From positions 2,713,122 to 2,777,121 of the forward strand of contig OX465580.1 of the NCBI GenBank assembly GCA_950022655.1: DNA of 64,000 bases. The letters are read 5' to 3'. The position numbers and the translations under genes were made by a program. Shown piece by piece: positions 60,291-64,000 of the stretch. The notes below the pieces were generated by a model, which saw only the letters and a list, made by a program, of their open reading frames with translations, was not told where the DNA came from and searched no databases. Source of the DNA: Alentia gelatinosa. Lineage: Eukaryota > Annelida > Polychaeta > Phyllodocida > Polynoidae. Position 1 is the first letter of the stretch. The number at the start of each line of letters is the position of its first letter.

Positions 60291-60590
60291 TATATAACCC
60301 GACAGCTATCAGAACAGTTTTCCGAACAGAGAATTCTTTAAGTATGTGAAATATGTCTACCCAAAATTTTTTTTCCAATGCTGATACCCAATGGGGAGAG
60401 CAAACGAAATGATTTTCCAAACTATGTCTACCAAGTTTCATCATTTGGTAATGATCAAATCATTTTTTAAGCACATTTGACCATTGGAATCAATTGACAG
60501 GGACTGCCCCACTCAACCTGCTCATCTCAGAGATACCACTGTACCGCTTAGAGTGTATCAATGAACAATACTCTTGATTTGCTGTTTGGG
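60291..60590. other. No gene seen
   Basis: AT-rich sequence without recognised features. Confidence 0.4.
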
Positions 60591-60945
60591 AGTAGACAAT
60601 AATCAATGGTTTTGTGGACAAGCGGCCGTAAACCACAAGAGGTTGACATGAATGAACCACCTTTGCACATAACCATCATTTCTTGTATTTATCATCGATC
60701 TTTTTGAATGAACTAAACCTGGTAATGGCCATATCAAATTGTATAAAAGGGAATATTTCTTTGCTCTATAGGATAAATCAGCTACTTTTTCAGTATACTA
60801 TGGCTTTGAGGCCGTATACCCCAGATTTGAATCCACATACCACAGTTATGGTATCTGACAGGTTTTATACAATGGGTCGTGGTTTACTAAGCCCCCATAC
60901 ATCTTCAATGTGGTCTGTGTATATGATGGATAATAATTAAGGGAA
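60591..60945. mobile_element. Hairpin-plus-inner-TIR element, copy 2
   Basis: Collinear with 105-357: CTTTGCTCTATAGGA, GGCCGTATACC, CCACAGTTATGGTATCTGAC, ending GATGGATAATAA. The leader ACAAGCGGCCGTAAACCAC is the inverse of the 1-100 leader. Confidence 0.7.
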
Positions 60946-60950
60946 ACTAG

Positions 60951-61065
60951 TTAACCTAATTGGGACGGCTTATCATACCACTTTACTATCGGTAAAATTA
61001 TATCATGAGCTCGCAGAGCGAATGCAATAATTTTACCAATAGTAACACTTGTACTATACTGTACT
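60951..61065. repeat. Foldback copy with reversed core
   Basis: Left arm ACTAGTTAACCTAATTGGGA as at 39530; core ATGAGCTCGCAGAGCGAATGC is the inverse of that at 39597-39618. The right arm ends after TTTTACCAATAGTAACAC. Confidence 0.8.
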
Positions 61066-62035
61066 GTACTTGTACAGGGATAGTTTCACTTGTACTATAC
61101 ACTTCTAAATACCTGTAAATACTTAAAAACTCACCAAAATATGTTGATGTTGAAGTGATAAACAAAGTCGCCTGGGCGGGCAGTAGTCACTTTCTGCTAT
61201 GAATGTGTACCGCAATATTCATAGCCGCAATTTCATAAATAAAATTCAAACTCTTGCAAATATTAGTCTCATAATATTATTTATCAATTTTCTGTTCGGA
61301 TATTGATTATTTATGATTTATTAAAGTATTTTACGAGATTGAGTTTTCAAAGTATGGTGGTATGACGCCATACCGGCGCAGTATGGTGGTACGGCTCAAC
61401 TACCACTTGGACAGCAGAGGTTGGTATTTGGAGTATTTTAAGGCACAGGTGTATAGTACATGGGGTTGACACCAGTAAATGCCGTCTCTACTGCTGTTCT
61501 TTATACATATGTGCATATTGGTGCTGGCACAGCCGGTGGAGACATCATGTTTGTTCGAGCATGCTTAAACGCTCTATATACATCGCCTAGAGGTTACAAT
61601 GGTCAAACTTCTGGCATGCTTCAAGAAAACTATCCCTTCACTATCTGCATGCTATTCACGGTGATAGTGAAAACAGAGCAGGGAGCCAGTGTCTCAGGGT
61701 CTTAGAGGCATACTGAGTTGACATGACCAATCACTAAAGACCAAAATACTTCAAGACCACTGGTGCTTGATGTGTTTTGATCCATGAACTTAGGTTGTTG
61801 TAGAATTGGCAAGTTTACTGGGTGCAAGTGGGTTACAAAAACTCATCCATTGACTGATTGTAACCCAAACCTTTCTATTGTTATTAATTTATAATTGCAC
61901 TCTCATTCATCAATTATAAACATACTACCTGCTCCTAGTTGTGTCATATGTGATTGACCAATCAAAGGCCAGGATTTCAGAGGAAAGACAAAATATCAAC
62001 ATGGAGATTTAAATAATCTAAACTGGATTTGCGAA
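61066..62035. other. No recognised gene
   Basis: Short repeats of ACTTGTACTATAC (61044-61100) and GTATGGTGGTA(T/C)G (61352-61392). An 81-codon plus frame (61460-61705) has no family likeness. An inverted pair CAAGTGGGTTACAAA...GATTGTAACCC is at 61826-61866. Confidence 0.4.
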
Positions 62036-62039
62036 GTAA

Positions 62040-62430
62040 TTTGTCATTGAATGTCATTGAAAGGGGTGAAATAAATCCAGAACTGCACTTGAATTGGATC
62101 AGTCTGGGTTTATTTATGTCACACATTTTGTGGGCTCCATAATTTCGAAGACGAGTGATATTGCAGAGCCCACAAAATGTGTGACATAACTAAAGTCAAA
62201 CTCAAGCGAGTGGCGTCTAGATTTTATCCCACCCTGTTTCCACATTTTTTCAGTATTAGGAAGTAGTGGCATAAAGAACACTTTATGTCACACCCGTGAC
62301 ATAAAGAAATCCCATGTTAGGCCTATGGCGTTTTTTATTAGGGGTAGGATAAATACAAAATACTTCACTTATTTGGATGCTCTGCAATCATCACTGGGCC
62401 TCGCCTCAATGATGATTGTGGCCCATTGAA
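62040..62430. mobile_element. Hairpin-module element
   Basis: Arms TATGTCACACATTTTGTGGGCTC / inverse, with tip TTCGAAGACGAGTGATATTG (62142-62161). Then TTTTATCCCACCC (62221) to ATTAGGGGTAGGATAA (62337-62352) with ATGTTAGGCCTATGG before the end. A second small hairpin with tip GGGCCTCGCCTCA follows at 62380-62412. Confidence 0.75.
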
Positions 62431-62734
62431 AATTATTGTGTATATATCTGATTCTCGATGCAGTACTTTATATGTTTTTGTTGGCATAAACATTGCAACA
62501 ATATGACAGATAAACAATAAATGGTCTCTCAACAGTCTCCTATATTTGTGCATAATTATATACCAGTGCTCGAATGTCTCAGGTTTATGCCCCAGTAGTA
62601 ATGATTTCATTCGTCCACACTGTGGCGTAATATATATAATACTACCCGCTGTACCACGTGACCACTCATTCTCCTATTTAGTGAGTTGTAGAATGGTATT
62701 CTTAATGATTTCTATGTATATAATAATAAAAAGA

Positions 62735-62872
62735 CATAGTGAGTGTGTCTGAATTCCATTTGTTCCTCGATATTTTGGTCAGAAATACGTCTCATTCATC
62801 GAATTTGGTGAGTATTTCTGACCAAAATATCTCTGAACAGATTCCATTCAGACACACTAACCATGTCTTTCT
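62735..62872. repeat. ~135-bp foldback
   Basis: Arms AAGACATAGTGAGTGTGTCTGAATTC / inverse, then ATATTTTGGTCAGAAATAC / inverse, around ATTCATCGAATTTGG. Confidence 0.8.
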
Positions 62873-62921
62873 ATATTATTAGATAACAGAATCTTTACAC
62901 CAACACTGACCTGGCATTATC

Positions 62922-64000
62922 TTTTTTTTTTTTTTAATAATGATTTTATTCCACATTCTGACATAGTTGACATTTCTTCCATGTGGAGCACCAGTAGTAG
63001 TACTCCAAGTAGCATCAAATATGTGAGGTATAAGTACATGTAAACAGGCAATCAAATGTAATGGGTATGAGGTAATGTTATGAGATTAGATACATTCACA
63101 ATATTGCCATGATTTCGATCTGAGTGGCCGTATTCTCCGCGTAGTTGACGCGTAGTATTGCGTAACGTCAACTACAAGGAGAATACGGCCACACAGATCG
63201 AAATCATGGTAATGTTGTATTTATTACTCACTTATTTTTAGATTTAAGCAATAAATATGATCGTTAGAAAACTTTTCAACATAGTTAAGAAGTTATGTTT
63301 GGGACTATTTTCATCTCAATGGGACTACTTTCATCTCAAAAATCCGTATCCTCCTAGGAGGGTCCGTATCCTACTCAGTAGCGATCTGTAATCTCCATAG
63401 GCTTAGTATGGAGACTCTGTATCAGGTGGGTAATAAAAGTTACAATACACACAGTTGTTATTACATCTAGATCAACTGGTCCTTAAATGCCTTTTTACTT
63501 TCTACCCTCTGCTGTTCGGGTGTCAGCTGGTTCCACAGGGCAACGCCCCTGTATTTTGGTGATCGTTTATAAGATTCATTTTTAAATCTGTATTCCAGAA
63601 ACCGTACTTTTTTGTCACCTCTTGTGCCACAAGTCTTGTGGTCAATTAGTTTGTTACACTGTAACATGTTGTGCATACGGGTTGATAAGTGATTTTCACG
63701 TCTCTTGGTTAAGCTGACTTAGTCGCATTGGTTTATCACTGACATTCTCCAGATCAGTTTTCAGTATGATTCGTAACGCCCTGTGTTAGCTATACCAAAA
63801 ATGAACAAACAGTTTTCAAGTATTGGTCTGATAGAGGACGTGTATATCAGTTTAGCCACATCAAATGTAACAAGATGCCTTATCTTTCCCAATCTAAATG
63901 TTTTCGACATCGCACTTTTTGTCACATTTCTTAAATGATAATCTACATGCACAGAAGACTCAAATATGTTCTGATTTTATTTTAGGCTAAATATTTATTT
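62922..64000 (-). mobile_element. LINE 3' part, running off the window, with nested hairpin element
   Basis: Minus-strand poly(A) at 62922-62938 preceded by AATAAAATC. ORF2 C-terminal pieces lie at 63952-63761 (KTFRLGKIRHLVTFDVAKLIYTSSIRPILE) and 63676-63467 (NESYKRSPKYRGVALWNQLTPEQQ), in frames separated by a break near 63720. The family differs from the 56683 LINE. The 3' UTR is interrupted by the element at 63095-63440. Confidence 0.8.
63095..63440. mobile_element. Hairpin-module element (TTATTACTCAC/GGTGGGTAATAA ends)
   Basis: Arms CCATGATTTCGATCTG...GGCCGTATTCTCC / GGAGAATACGGCC...CAGATCGAAATCATGG. Tip region ACGCGTAGTATTGCGTAACGT flanked by GTAGTTG/CAACTAC. Then an inner block TTATTACTCACTTA (63219) to CAGGTGGGTAATAAA (63424-63437), with stem-loop CTCCATAGGCTTAGTATGGAG. 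Same layout as 38866-39180; the right end matches 12445-12496. Confidence 0.8.

Overview
The window is animal nuclear DNA: split genes with GT-AG introns, AT-rich non-coding sequence, and very many mobile elements. The two recognisable host genes and the element mix (an env-bearing Gypsy element, a Penelope-like element with a GIY-YIG domain, several LINEs, very abundant miniature elements) fit a marine invertebrate. A mollusc or other lophotrochozoan is my guess, but the sequence does not settle it. There is no sign of bacterial or viral genome organisation.

Host genes. (1) On the minus strand, 12670 to 7136, four exons encode the C-terminal ~228 residues of an M20-family peptidase/amidohydrolase resembling PM20D2. 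All four junctions keep phase and the last exon ends in a stop. The N-terminal exons were not found. (2) On the plus strand, 30456 to 42984, six exons encode a complete 537-residue BTB-BACK-Kelch (KLHL-type) protein. Its stop codon lies inside the first bases of a miniature transposon. A possible isolated first coding exon lies at 18227-18302, and a cysteine-containing coding-like remnant at 41885-42013.

Autonomous elements. 43992-51971 is an almost intact Gypsy/Ty3-class LTR retroelement (4-bp target duplication ACCT, nearly identical LTRs). It has gag, a frame-broken pol (PR, RT, RNase H, D-D-35-E integrase) and an uninterrupted 619-codon envelope gene of the baculovirus-F/errantivirus type. 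23131-24945 is a 5'-truncated Penelope-like element. 56683-59931 (minus) is a 5'-truncated APE-type LINE. 21008-21640 (plus) and 62922-64000 (minus) are other LINE 3' pieces.

Non-autonomous elements and satellites fill most of the rest. The most striking group (at least a dozen copies) has a repeated two-module build: a long imperfect hairpin whose tip is a variant of CGAGGCGAAGCCGAG, followed by a short inner element bounded by inverted TTATCCTACCCC-like, TTATCTCACCCC-like or TTATCCACC-like ends, with a small stem-loop before the far end. Hairpin arms and spacers differ between copies while the layout is kept. Other families include 5'-GGGACCTGTTTCA inverted-repeat elements, a GGGCCCTGTTTTTTAG family, a Harbinger-like MITE with a TTA duplication, a pogo-like MITE with a TA duplication, and a family ending in TTAACCCTTT with a GATGCCTNAAGGCATCAT hairpin.

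Tandem arrays: an 18-bp minisatellite (5488-6592), a CCACAA/CCACACC array inside a TIR element (10724-11222), a 35-bp VNTR grown from a transposon hairpin (42028-42353), and a 131/168-bp array (12671-15772). The last array is a ~22-fold amplification of the splice-acceptor/exon-start of the PM20D2-like gene, lying directly upstream of the genuine exon. That array and the hairpin-module family are the two observations I rate highest.
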